Assembly: GCF_000227295.1 (NCBI RefSeq)
Contig: NZ_JH165054.1
Location: 1,693,675 to 1,750,271 of the forward strand
Direction: 5' to 3'
Source of the DNA: Cutibacterium avidum ATCC 25577
GTDB lineage: Bacteria > Actinomycetota > Actinomycetes > Propionibacteriales > Propionibacteriaceae
DNA: 56,597 bases
The notes under the pieces are model-generated. The model searched no databases, was not told the DNA's origin, and saw only the letters and a list, made by a program, of their open reading frames with translations. The position numbers and the translations under genes are program-made. The stretch's first letter is position 1. Each line of letters starts with the position of its first letter. Of this stretch, positions 47,893 through 56,597 are shown in pieces.

Positions 47893-48375
47893 ATGCCCAG
47901 GGAACAGGGTGTCAAGGTCGTCGCGCGTAATCGTCGCGCTACCCACGACTACACCATCGGTGACAAGTGGGAGGCCGGGCTCGTCCTACAGGGCACTGAA
48001 GTGAAGTCCTTGCGCGCCGGCAAGGCTACCTTGACCGATGCTTTCGCCCAGGTCGATGACAGGGGCGAGGTGTGGATGTACAACCTCCACATCCCCGAGT
48101 ACGCCTTCGGAACCTGGCGCAACCACGACGTCATGCGCAAGCGCAAGCTGCTTCTCAACAAACGCGAGATCGCCAAGCTGTCGCGGGAGGCTGACGGCCC
48201 GGGCAAGACGATCGTCCCGCTGCAGCTGTACTTCAAGGACGGTTACGCCAAGGTCGAGATCGCCGTCGGTACCGGCAAGAAGGACTGGGACAAGCGTCAG
48301 GCCATTCGTGAGCGCGACGCCAAGCGTGAGGCGCAACGAGCACTGGCGAATCGCGTGCGCAACCGCAAGCGCTGA
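47893..48375 (+). CDS. smpB: SsrA-binding protein SmpB
   Basis: Binds tmRNA and carries it to stalled ribosomes. The protein has 160 residues. The OB-fold core shows [30 protein letters not shown] (residues 16-45), [13 protein letters not shown], and the conserved [11 protein letters not shown]; the C-terminal basic tail ([18 protein letters not shown]) is needed for tmRNA accommodation in known SmpB proteins. ATG 47893 has AGGAGG 6 bases upstream. The tmRNA gene itself is in this window at 55667. A hairpin follows. Confidence 0.96.
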   Translation: MPREQGVKVVARNRRATHDYTIGDKWEAGLVLQGTEVKSLRAGKATLTDAFAQVDDRGEVWMYNLHIPEYAFGTWRNHDVMRKRKLLLNKREIAKLSREADGPGKTIVPLQLYFKDGYAKVEIAVGTGKKDWDKRQAIRERDAKREAQRALANRVRNRKR

Positions 48376-48386
48376 ATCGTTGACGA

Positions 48387-48415
48387 CCGCCACCGCGCTC
48401 ACAGTGCGGTGGCGG
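48387..48415 (+). terminator. Terminator after smpB
   Basis: CCGCCACCGC (48387-48396) pairs perfectly with GCGGTGGCGG (48406-48415) across a 9-base loop. No long T-run is present. Confidence 0.75.
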
Positions 48416-48443
48416 CATTCTGACTCCACATTGTGAATGCGAA

Positions 48444-48479
48444 TTGGAGGAACATGCGTTCTAGTGTATAACTATGCAC
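48444..48479 (+). promoter_or_regulatory. argC promoter with candidate ARG box
   Basis: -35 TTGGAG (48444-48449), 17-base spacer, -10 TATAAC (48467-48472). The -10 ends 7 bases before ATG 48480, so the mRNA would be leaderless. The -10 is embedded in GTGTATAACTATGCAC (48464-48479), an imperfect dyad matching in 12 of 16 positions that resembles ArgR boxes. A bound ArgR would block the promoter. Confidence 0.55.
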
Positions 48480-49529
48480 ATGAGCGCAAAAGGATTCACC
48501 GTCGCGGTGGTTGGAGCTTCCGGATACGCGGGAGCTGAGGTCGTGCGCTTGCTGGCCCAACACCCCGAGCTGACGATGGGGGACCTTGCCGCGCACCGGC
48601 AGGCTGGCCTCCCAGTGGGCCAGGCGATGCCACACCTGGCCGGGGTGGCGGGGGAACGGACGCTGTCCGAGATTGACGTCAATCGGTTGGCGAGCCATGA
48701 CGCCGTCGTGCTGGCCCTTCCGCATGGCGCCTCTGGCAGGATTGCCAGTGAGCTCAGCGAGGTCAATCCTGATGTTGTCATCGTCGATGCCGGTGCAGAC
48801 TTCCGGCTGTCGTCGTCCTCGGACTGGCAGCGCTGGTACGGCGGCGATCATGCCGGCACCTGGACCTATGGTCTTCCGGAACTTCCGCTGGCTGCCGGCG
48901 GTTCGCAGCGCAGCAACCTCGTCAGGGCCAGGCGGATCGCCGGACCCGGCTGCAATGCCTCAGCGGTGGCCCTCGGTTTGGCGCCGCTGGTCGACCTCGT
49001 CGACACCTCTCAGACGGCAGTGACCCTGGTAGTGGGGACCTCGGGGGCCGGGAAGTCGAGTCGTCCGGACCTCACCTTCTCCCGCATGAGTGGGGGAGCC
49101 CACCCCTATTCCGTCGGCAATGCTCACCGGCATATCCCCGAGATCATGCAGTCCCTGCGTACCTCGGGTGCCACGGATCCGCACCTGAGCGTCAGCGCCG
49201 TTCTCGTCCCCATGACCCGTGGAATTCTCGCGGTGTGTACCGCACCGTCCCAGGCCTCGACCGCGACACTCGGCGGACGCCTGCGCGAGGTCTACCACGA
49301 CGAGCCGCTCATTCACGTCACCAATGCTCACCCAGACACTCATGACGTCGCCGGATCGGCGATGGCGCACATCAATGCCGTCGGTGACCTCGACAACGGT
49401 CTGGCCACCGTCGTCGTCGCCCTCGACAACCTCGTCAAGGGCACCGCCGGTGCTGTCGTCCAGAGCCTCAATCTGGCCATGGGACTCCCCGAGACAGCGG
49501 GGCTTCCCATGGTTGGCCTCAATCCGTGA
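48480..49529 (+). CDS. argC: N-acetyl-gamma-glutamyl-phosphate reductase
   Basis: Reduces acetylglutamyl phosphate with NADPH, the third step to ornithine. The protein has 349 residues. The nucleotide-binding motif VVGASGYAGAEVVRLL is at residues 8-23, the catalytic Cys is in GPGCNASAVALGL near residue 156, and HRHIPEI (near 218) supplies the catalytic His. ATG 48480 is favoured over ATG 48474 because the -10 ends 7 bases before it. First gene of argC-J-B-D, likely controlled by ArgR through the upstream dyad. Confidence 0.95.
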   Translation: MSAKGFTVAVVGASGYAGAEVVRLLAQHPELTMGDLAAHRQAGLPVGQAMPHLAGVAGERTLSEIDVNRLASHDAVVLALPHGASGRIASELSEVNPDVVIVDAGADFRLSSSSDWQRWYGGDHAGTWTYGLPELPLAAGGSQRSNLVRARRIAGPGCNASAVALGLAPLVDLVDTSQTAVTLVVGTSGAGKSSRPDLTFSRMSGGAHPYSVGNAHRHIPEIMQSLRTSGATDPHLSVSAVLVPMTRGILAVCTAPSQASTATLGGRLREVYHDEPLIHVTNAHPDTHDVAGSAMAHINAVGDLDNGLATVVVALDNLVKGTAGAVVQSLNLAMGLPETAGLPMVGLNP

Positions 49530-49540
49530 CAGGAGGATTC

Positions 49541-50707
49541 ATGTCCGTTACCTATCCGCTCGGATTCCGCGCCCGTGGCGTCCAGGCCGGGCTGCGAACC
49601 AAACCGGCCCCGGATCTAGCGTTGATCGTCAACGACGGCCCTCGCGACACCGTCGCCGGAGTGTTCACGACCAATCGCGTCAGTGCCGCTCCCGTGCAGT
49701 GGTCTCGCCAGGTTGTTTCTGACCACAAGGCACGAGCGGTCATTGCGAATGCAGCTGTCGCCAATGCCTGCACCGGAATCGACGGCCTGACGGACTCCCA
49801 GTGCGAGGCCGAGCATGTCGCAACACTGGTCGGTTGTCAGACTGACGAGGTGGTCGTCGCCTCGACAGGAGTCATTGGTGTGCGACTCGACATGCCCTCA
49901 ATCTTGGTGGGAGCCACGACCGCGCACACCTCCTTGGACAGGGGAGACGCCGTTGACGAGTCGGCGGCACGAGCAATCATGACGACCGACACCGTTCCCA
50001 AGTCCGCCACCGTCGAGAGGAATGGGACACGATTCGGAGGGATCGCCAAGGGGGCAGGCATGTTGGCTCCCCAACTCGCGACGATGCTCGTCTTCCTTAC
50101 CACCGACGCCGTCGTGGACCCCGAGGAATTCCAGGACGCCCTGGCCCAGGCGTGTGACGTCACGTTCAGCCGCGTCGACTCTGACGCCTGTATGTCGACC
50201 AATGACACTGTCGTTGCGATGTCGTCCGGGGCATCCGGCGTCAGCCTCACGGGTGATGCCCTTGTCTCTACCCTGACCGACTTGTGTGCAACCCTGGCTC
50301 GCCAGCTCGTCGCCGATGCCGAGGGATCCCACCACGACGTCAAGGTGACCGTCCACGGAGCGACGAGTACCGAGGCTGCGGTGGCCGTCGCACGCGAGGT
50401 CACCCGATCCAACCTCGTCAAGACCGCCATTGCCGGCAACGACCCCAACTGGGGACGAATCCTGGCAGCTGTCGGATGCGTGCCCGAGGACGTGGCCCCC
50501 TACGATCCCGACGCGGTGGACGTCTCGGTCAACGGCATCCAGGTGTGCAGATCGGGAGGGATCGGCGACGACCGCGATCTCGTTGACATGAACCCGCGAG
50601 AGGTCCACATCGACATTGACCTGCACGCTGGTGATGCCGAGGCCGCGATGTGGACCAATGACCTGACCCACGAGTACGTCGAAGAGAACAGCGCATACAC
50701 ATCATGA
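49541..50707 (+). CDS. argJ: Bifunctional ornithine acetyltransferase / N-acetylglutamate synthase
   Basis: Recycles the acetyl group from acetylornithine to glutamate, giving a cyclic ornithine pathway. The protein has 388 residues. The autoprocessing site is visible as KGAGMLAPQLATML near residue 180, where cleavage before Thr makes the two chains. The C-terminal AGNDPNWGRILAAVGC is another family mark. ATG 49541 is preceded by AGGAGG; GTG 49526 is an alternative. The stop overlaps argB (ATGA). Confidence 0.95.
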   Translation: MSVTYPLGFRARGVQAGLRTKPAPDLALIVNDGPRDTVAGVFTTNRVSAAPVQWSRQVVSDHKARAVIANAAVANACTGIDGLTDSQCEAEHVATLVGCQTDEVVVASTGVIGVRLDMPSILVGATTAHTSLDRGDAVDESAARAIMTTDTVPKSATVERNGTRFGGIAKGAGMLAPQLATMLVFLTTDAVVDPEEFQDALAQACDVTFSRVDSDACMSTNDTVVAMSSGASGVSLTGDALVSTLTDLCATLARQLVADAEGSHHDVKVTVHGATSTEAAVAVAREVTRSNLVKTAIAGNDPNWGRILAAVGCVPEDVAPYDPDAVDVSVNGIQVCRSGGIGDDRDLVDMNPREVHIDIDLHAGDAEAAMWTNDLTHEYVEENSAYTS

Positions 50708-51636
50708 CCCTTGCCCTTGACATTCCCCTCAACGATTCACAGTTCTCGGCTCAGCGAAAGTCAGAGGTGCTGGTTGAAGCGCTACCTTGGATCAGACGGT
50801 TCCAGGGCCGGACCGTCGTCGTGAAGTACGGTGGCAATGCCATGGTTGACCCGGGCTTGCAGCAGGCCTTTGCCGACGACATCGTCTTCATGGCGTCGGT
50901 GGGTATCCGTCCGATCGTCGTCCATGGCGGTGGACCTCAGATCAACGCCATGCTCGCCGAATCCGCGACACCCGTGGAGTTCCGCAACGGTTTGCGGGTG
51001 ACGTCTCCCGAGGTCATGGAGGTCGTCCGGATGGTGCTCGTGGGCCAGGTCGGCCGTCAGCTCGTCAACCGGATCAATTCCTACGCACCACTTGCGGCTG
51101 GCATGTCGGGCGAGGATTCCGGATTGTTGGCGGCGCGGAAGTCTCGGGTCATCGTTGATGGGGAACGGATCGACATGGGCTTGGTCGGAGACATCGTCGA
51201 CGTCAACACCGAACTCATCAACTCCATGTTGGATCGCGGGCAGATCCCCGTCATTGCCCCGGTGAGTCCCGAGGTCGACGAGGCCGGCCGACCGACCGGG
51301 CAGGTCCTCAACGTCAACGCTGACGCCGCTGCAACCGCCATCGCCCAAGCTCTGTGTGCCGAGAAACTCGTCATGCTGACGAACGTTGCTGGTATCTACG
51401 GCGCCTGGCCGGATCCGCACACCCTCATCTCGGAGATCTCGGACACGGATCTGCGCGCCATGATCCCTCGCCTGGGGGAGGGGATGCGGCCCAAGGGTCA
51501 GGCCTTACTCGACGCCATTGACGGCGGGGTCGCGAGCGCGGCAATCGTCGACGGACGAATCGAGCACGCCTTGTTGTTGGAGATCTTCACCACCAGGGGA
51601 GTCGGAACGATGGCCCGGCGCGATGACTACGTCTGA
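50704..51636 (+). CDS. argB: Acetylglutamate kinase
   Basis: Phosphorylates N-acetylglutamate, the committed and usually arginine-inhibited step. The protein has 310 residues of the amino-acid kinase fold. The phosphate loop VVKYGGNAMVD is near residue 40, VVHGGGPQINAML near 75 and NVNADAAATAIAQAL near 200. The N-terminal helix (about residues 1-30) that mediates hexamers and arginine inhibition in other bacteria is present. The ATG lies in the argJ stop. Confidence 0.95.
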   Translation: MTLALDIPLNDSQFSAQRKSEVLVEALPWIRRFQGRTVVVKYGGNAMVDPGLQQAFADDIVFMASVGIRPIVVHGGGPQINAMLAESATPVEFRNGLRVTSPEVMEVVRMVLVGQVGRQLVNRINSYAPLAAGMSGEDSGLLAARKSRVIVDGERIDMGLVGDIVDVNTELINSMLDRGQIPVIAPVSPEVDEAGRPTGQVLNVNADAAATAIAQALCAEKLVMLTNVAGIYGAWPDPHTLISEISDTDLRAMIPRLGEGMRPKGQALLDAIDGGVASAAIVDGRIEHALLLEIFTTRGVGTMARRDDYV

Positions 51637-51646
51637 GGGGATGACG

Positions 51647-52846
51647 ATGACTGACGATCAGACGACTGGCACTTGGCGGGAGCGCTACCGGCGCGACCTG
51701 CTCGGCGTGTTCGGCAGCCCCCAGCTGTGCCTGGAACGCGGTCACGGTTGCGTCGTCGTCGACAGTGACGGCAAGGAGTACCTCGATCTGCTCGGCGGTA
51801 TTGCCGTCAACGCCCTGGGCTATGCGCATCCCGCATGGGTTGAGGCCGTCAGCCATCAGGCCGCGACCCTTGCCCACGTTTCGAACTTCTTCACCACCGG
51901 GCCGCAGCTCGACCTTGCCGAGAAGCTGTTGGCCCTGGCCAAGGCTCCACAGGGATCCGCGGTCTTCCTGTCGAACTCGGGTGCCGAGGCCAATGAGGCG
52001 GCGGTCAAGATCTGCCTTGCCCGTGACCCCGGTGGTCGAATCATCGCGCTCGAGCATGCCTTCCACGGCCGGACCCTGGGTGCTCTCTCGGTGACGCACA
52101 AGATCGCCTACCGTCAGCCCTTCGGCCCCTCAGCCGTTGACGTGACCTTCGTCCCTGCGGAGGACCCCGATTCTCTCGCCGCTGAGTTGGACAAGGGCGA
52201 CGTGGCCGGGGTCTTCGTCGAGCCGGTTCAGGGAGAGGCCGGGGTCGTGCCGCTGTCAGTGGCGTACCTGCAACGGGTACGTGAGCTGACGGCCTCCCAC
52301 GACGTCCTTATGGTCGTTGACGAGGTGCAGTGTGGGATGGGGCGCACCGGTCACTGGTTCGCTCACCATGGCGCTCACATCACACCCGACATCATGACCC
52401 TTGCCAAGGCTCTGGGCGGCGGCTTCCCCATCGGGGCGACGATGACCTTCGGACCCGACGTCTCCGGCATTCTCTCCGCCGGACAACACGGGACGACCTT
52501 CGGCGGCAACCCGTTGGCCTGCGCGGCGGCCTACTCAGTCATCAACACCATCGAGTCCGAGGATCTGCTGGCCCATGTGCGTCAGATCGGTACCTTGCTG
52601 TCGTCCACGCTGAGGCAGTGCCATCCTCGCATCACCGAGGTGCGGGGCAGTGGCGCCTTGCTCGGTGTCCAGTTCGATTCCGAGATTGCTGCCGACCTCG
52701 TCGTTGCGGCCCGCGACGCTGGGTTCATCGTCAATGCGGCCAATCCGTCGACGCTGAGGCTGGCCCCTCCATACATCCTGACCACGGAGCAGGCCCAATC
52801 CTTCGTCGACGCCCTCCCCGGCCTCATCGACGCGGTGACCGTCTGA
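51647..52846 (+). CDS. argD: Acetylornithine aminotransferase
   Basis: PLP enzyme making acetylornithine from the semialdehyde. The protein has 399 residues. Family blocks: FLSNSGAEANEAAVKICLA near residue 108, the cofactor Asp in DEVQCGMGRTG near 226, and the catalytic Lys in MTLAKALGGGFPIGA near 255. ATG 51647 is chosen because GAGGGG sits 6 bases ahead; ATG 51641 directly abuts it. Normally argF, argR and argG would follow; here the next gene is argH after a 97-base gap. Confidence 0.95.
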   Translation: MTDDQTTGTWRERYRRDLLGVFGSPQLCLERGHGCVVVDSDGKEYLDLLGGIAVNALGYAHPAWVEAVSHQAATLAHVSNFFTTGPQLDLAEKLLALAKAPQGSAVFLSNSGAEANEAAVKICLARDPGGRIIALEHAFHGRTLGALSVTHKIAYRQPFGPSAVDVTFVPAEDPDSLAAELDKGDVAGVFVEPVQGEAGVVPLSVAYLQRVRELTASHDVLMVVDEVQCGMGRTGHWFAHHGAHITPDIMTLAKALGGGFPIGATMTFGPDVSGILSAGQHGTTFGGNPLACAAAYSVINTIESEDLLAHVRQIGTLLSSTLRQCHPRITEVRGSGALLGVQFDSEIAADLVVAARDAGFIVNAANPSTLRLAPPYILTTEQAQSFVDALPGLIDAVTV

Positions 52847-52883
52847 CAATCTGGTCGGGGTCCCCGGGAAACGCCACAGATGA

Positions 52884-54928
<2,045 letters not shown>

Positions 54929-55016
54929 GACGCTGGTCTGTGTTCATGCTGTGGCCCTATGACCGCGGTCGGTGTCGAGGTGGCCTTCATTGGTTTGGGC
55001 AACGGACCGAATCACG

Positions 55017-55637
55017 ATGGATGTCGTGAATAGTTGTCAGCCGTGGCGGTCGGGAGAGGATCAGTGGCTCGTCAACGACGCTCAGCGTGATCGAGTCGTT
55101 GACTTCTTGCGAAATTCCTATGTCGACGGTCGTCTGTCGCCTGCTGACTTCGAGGACAGGGTGAGTCGTGCCCTGGCTGCGGTGACACGAGCTGATCTCA
55201 ATGCGACCCTGGCTGGTCTGGCTGTCATCGGTGGTCGGGCCCGTTCCTCTCAGACTGCACGTATCGCTCCTGGGGAATCGTTGGCTGCCGGGCTGATCGG
55301 GTTGTCTCCGCTCTTCCTCGGGCCGCTGGGTCCGATGTTGGGTGTGGCGATTTCGCCTCGAGGTTCCTGGACTCGTCGTCAAGTTGCTCATCAGGCCAAT
55401 TTCCAGGTGCTTGCCTTGTTGTTGGCCATGGTTGTGTTGGGGGTTGTTGCCAAAACGGGCATGCTTGTCATCGCCTTCCCCCTCGTCGGAATGGCGTGGT
55501 TCGCCGGGACGATCACTCACGCCGCTCGTGCCTTCGAGGGTGTCGAGTGGACGAATCCGCTGCTCGACGCGATCCCGCTGAAGTTCTTCGACGACGGTCG
55601 ACGTCGGCTGACGGGTTCGGTGGCTCGGGGCCGATGA
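55017..55637 (+). CDS. DUF1707 (SHOCT-like) membrane protein 2
   Basis: Protein of 206 residues with an N-terminal DUF1707 domain (LVNDAQRDRVVDFLRNSYVDG ... RALAAVTRADLNATL) and two hydrophobic segments around GPLGPMLGVAISPRGSWTRRQV. It matches the preceding protein in GP-x-GP, GVA, RGSW-x-RR and in a final A-R-A/R-x-FEG motif, so a tandem duplication is likely. ATG 55017 is the first sensible start; a longer frame from 54972 has no ribosome site. The C-terminus is longer (about 30 residues after FEG). It lies just before ssrA. Function unknown. Confidence 0.78.
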   Translation: MDVVNSCQPWRSGEDQWLVNDAQRDRVVDFLRNSYVDGRLSPADFEDRVSRALAAVTRADLNATLAGLAVIGGRARSSQTARIAPGESLAAGLIGLSPLFLGPLGPMLGVAISPRGSWTRRQVAHQANFQVLALLLAMVVLGVVAKTGMLVIAFPLVGMAWFAGTITHAARAFEGVEWTNPLLDAIPLKFFDDGRRRLTGSVARGR

Positions 55638-55666
55638 GGTAGACTTGACTGGTACAACACCATAGA

Positions 55667-56036
55667 GGGGATGACTGGTTTCGACTTGGAATGGTTGTTC
55701 CAGGAGAAGCGGGCCGAGGACCCAGGGTCAACTCGTTAACGACCCCTGGAAACCTATAAGTGCCGAGAACACTCGCACTGACTTCGCTCTCGCTGCCTGA
55801 TCAGTGATCGAAGGGTCAGCCCGGATGTAGCCTTCCGTCCGGATTCTGGCCTCGTTTAGAAGGCTTGCTGTACAGCCGTGGTCACGGAGGCTGTACGGGA
55901 CTTTTCCGTGACTGGGCTTGTCTGCACCATGTCGGTGTGAGTGCAGGAGCCGAGTAACAACGACAGCATCGACTGCGCCCGGAGAATGTCTGGACGGTCT
56001 TTCAAGGACGCGGGTTCAATTCCCGCCATCTCCACC
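55667..56036 (+). ncRNA. ssrA: tmRNA (SsrA), tag AENTRTDFALAA
   Basis: One-piece transfer-messenger RNA that rescues stalled ribosomes with SmpB (encoded at 47893). The tRNA-like ends pair: GGGGATG (55667-55673) with CATCTCC (56027-56033), and the T arm reads GGGTTCAATTCCC. The tag frame is GCC (55762) to TGA (55800), giving A-E-N-T-R-T-D-F-A-L-A-A, with the expected ALAA end recognised by proteases. CC is encoded after the discriminator A; the final A is not. A TACAAC hexamer (55653-55658) lies 8 bases before the 5' end as a likely -10. Several stem pairs in the middle suggest the usual pseudoknots. Confidence 0.95.
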
Positions 56037-56039
56037 TGA

Positions 56040-56086
56040 GGGGGAAGTGTCGAACTCTCGTGAGAGGGTCAGCTCTTCCCCCGTTT
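56040..56086 (+). terminator. Terminator after ssrA
   Basis: GGGGGAAG (56040-56047) pairs with CTTCCCCC (56075-56082), enclosing a second small stem CTCTC/GAGAG (56055-56059, 56062-56066), followed by GTTTCC. The right arm lies inside the last codons of the minus-strand recombinase, whose stop is at 56069-56071. Confidence 0.65.
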
Positions 56087-56597
56087 CCTTGCCTGCATGA
56101 GGTTCTCGTGCGTGATCTCCTTCCCGTGGTCGTGGAACCACGACGCGATGGTGAGCGTCTCGCCACCCGCGAAGATCTTGTCGACGGAGTACTCCAGCAG
56201 CAGCTTGCGCGTCTGGGGATCTTCCATCATGGCCTTGGCGTAGCGCCGGTAGAACTCCCTGATGGGCCCCTCCTTCTCGGTCGGCGTGGCCCTGACGCGC
56301 TCCAGCTGGATCGCAGCCCCCAGCTCCTCTTTTTGCTCGCGCAGCGACGTCATGGCGGCCTAGGTATCTTCGTTGAAGATGCCCATCCCGATGGCCTTGA
56401 CGAAGTTGGCCAGCTTGTTCTCCACATCACGGCGACGCTCCTCAAGACCTTCCAAGATCGCATCTTGGCGCCCATGGGTCTGCTTGTAGTGGTCTGCCAG
56501 ATCCACAGCCAGGCTCGCCAACATCTCGGTGTCGTCGAGGAAGCCCTGGATTATCTGCGCGGCGCGTGCTTCCAGCTCATCCTTTACCGGCTCTTCA
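56069..56597 (-). pseudogene. C-terminal part of a large serine recombinase, with an in-frame TAG
   Basis: Only the C-terminal part is in the window; the gene runs off the right edge. The frame reads EEPVKDELEARAAQ, then a coiled coil ending in VKAIGMGIFNEDT, then TAG (56360-56362), and continues in the same frame as AAMTSLREQKEELGAAIQLERV ... LLLEYSVDKIFAGGETLTIASWF. This is the zinc-ribbon-distal, coiled-coil and end region typical of resolvase-type large integrases. GIFNEDT normally runs straight into the EQKEEL helix, so the stop breaks a formerly intact gene. The stop codon of the frame is 33 bases after the ssrA 3' end, a common integration site. Confidence 0.75.

Overview
The window is a high-GC, gene-dense actinobacterial chromosome segment, most probably from the Propionibacteriaceae (Cutibacterium-like). 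Three things point there: the gene order, the tmRNA tag AENTRTDFALAA (which I recall, without a search, as a propionibacterial tag), and heavy use of GTG starts with 4-base ATGA/GTGA overlaps. Nearly all genes are core. Foreign DNA appears only at the right edge.

Layout. 1-754: no supported gene. 776-15217: the block also seen around mycobacterial tlyA (TPR protein, HAD phosphatase, tlyA, nadK, recN, pyrG, NUDIX, xerD, parA, small ParA neighbour, rluB), here with a biotin ECF transporter (bioY-ecfA-ecfT) inserted and an FKBP lipoprotein at the end. 15279-24725: gluQ (minus strand), then pafB-pafC-small membrane protein-tatA-tatC-lipid kinase-helY, a solitary hisF and a HIT protein. 24756-39953: branched-chain amino-acid region. 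It holds an attenuator with the leader peptide MNGQLLVIG, then ilvB-ilvN-ilvC, leuB (minus), ilvE, deoA (minus), an FAH-family enzyme, a CPBP protease, tRNA-Gln, tRNA-Glu, an IclR regulator (minus), leuC-leuD, plsC and ddl. 39963-48375: DUF3515 lipoprotein (minus), thiL, ftsK, DUF805 (minus), tRNA-Val (minus), prfB, ftsE, ftsX and smpB. 48444-54398: argC-argJ-argB-argD and argH. 54395-55637: two tandem DUF1707 membrane proteins. 55667-56036: ssrA (tmRNA). 56069-56597: the C-terminal end of a large serine recombinase on the minus strand, interrupted by an in-frame TAG.

How it works together. The ilv/leu genes can make valine, isoleucine and leucine. The attenuator senses Leu/Val/Ile charging, and the IclR protein next to leuCD is the likely second regulator. 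ArgC-J-B-D supplies ornithine and ArgH performs the last arginine step, but argF, argG and argR are not here. SmpB and tmRNA form the trans-translation pair. PrfB, FtsE/X, FtsK, XerD and ParA serve termination, division and chromosome segregation.

Most notable signals: (1) the ilvB leader-peptide attenuator; (2) a perfect TGAACAGTGTTCA dyad in front of the biotin transporter that resembles actinobacterial BioQ operators; (3) at least twelve genes with a -10-like TANNNT hexamer 6-7 bases before the start codon, implying widespread leaderless transcription; (4) an uncharacterised ATTCAGG-N3-CCTGAAT operator before the DUF805 gene; (5) the amber-interrupted recombinase beside ssrA. I saw no CRISPR array, complete insertion sequence or rRNA, and no clearly unprecedented multi-gene system.
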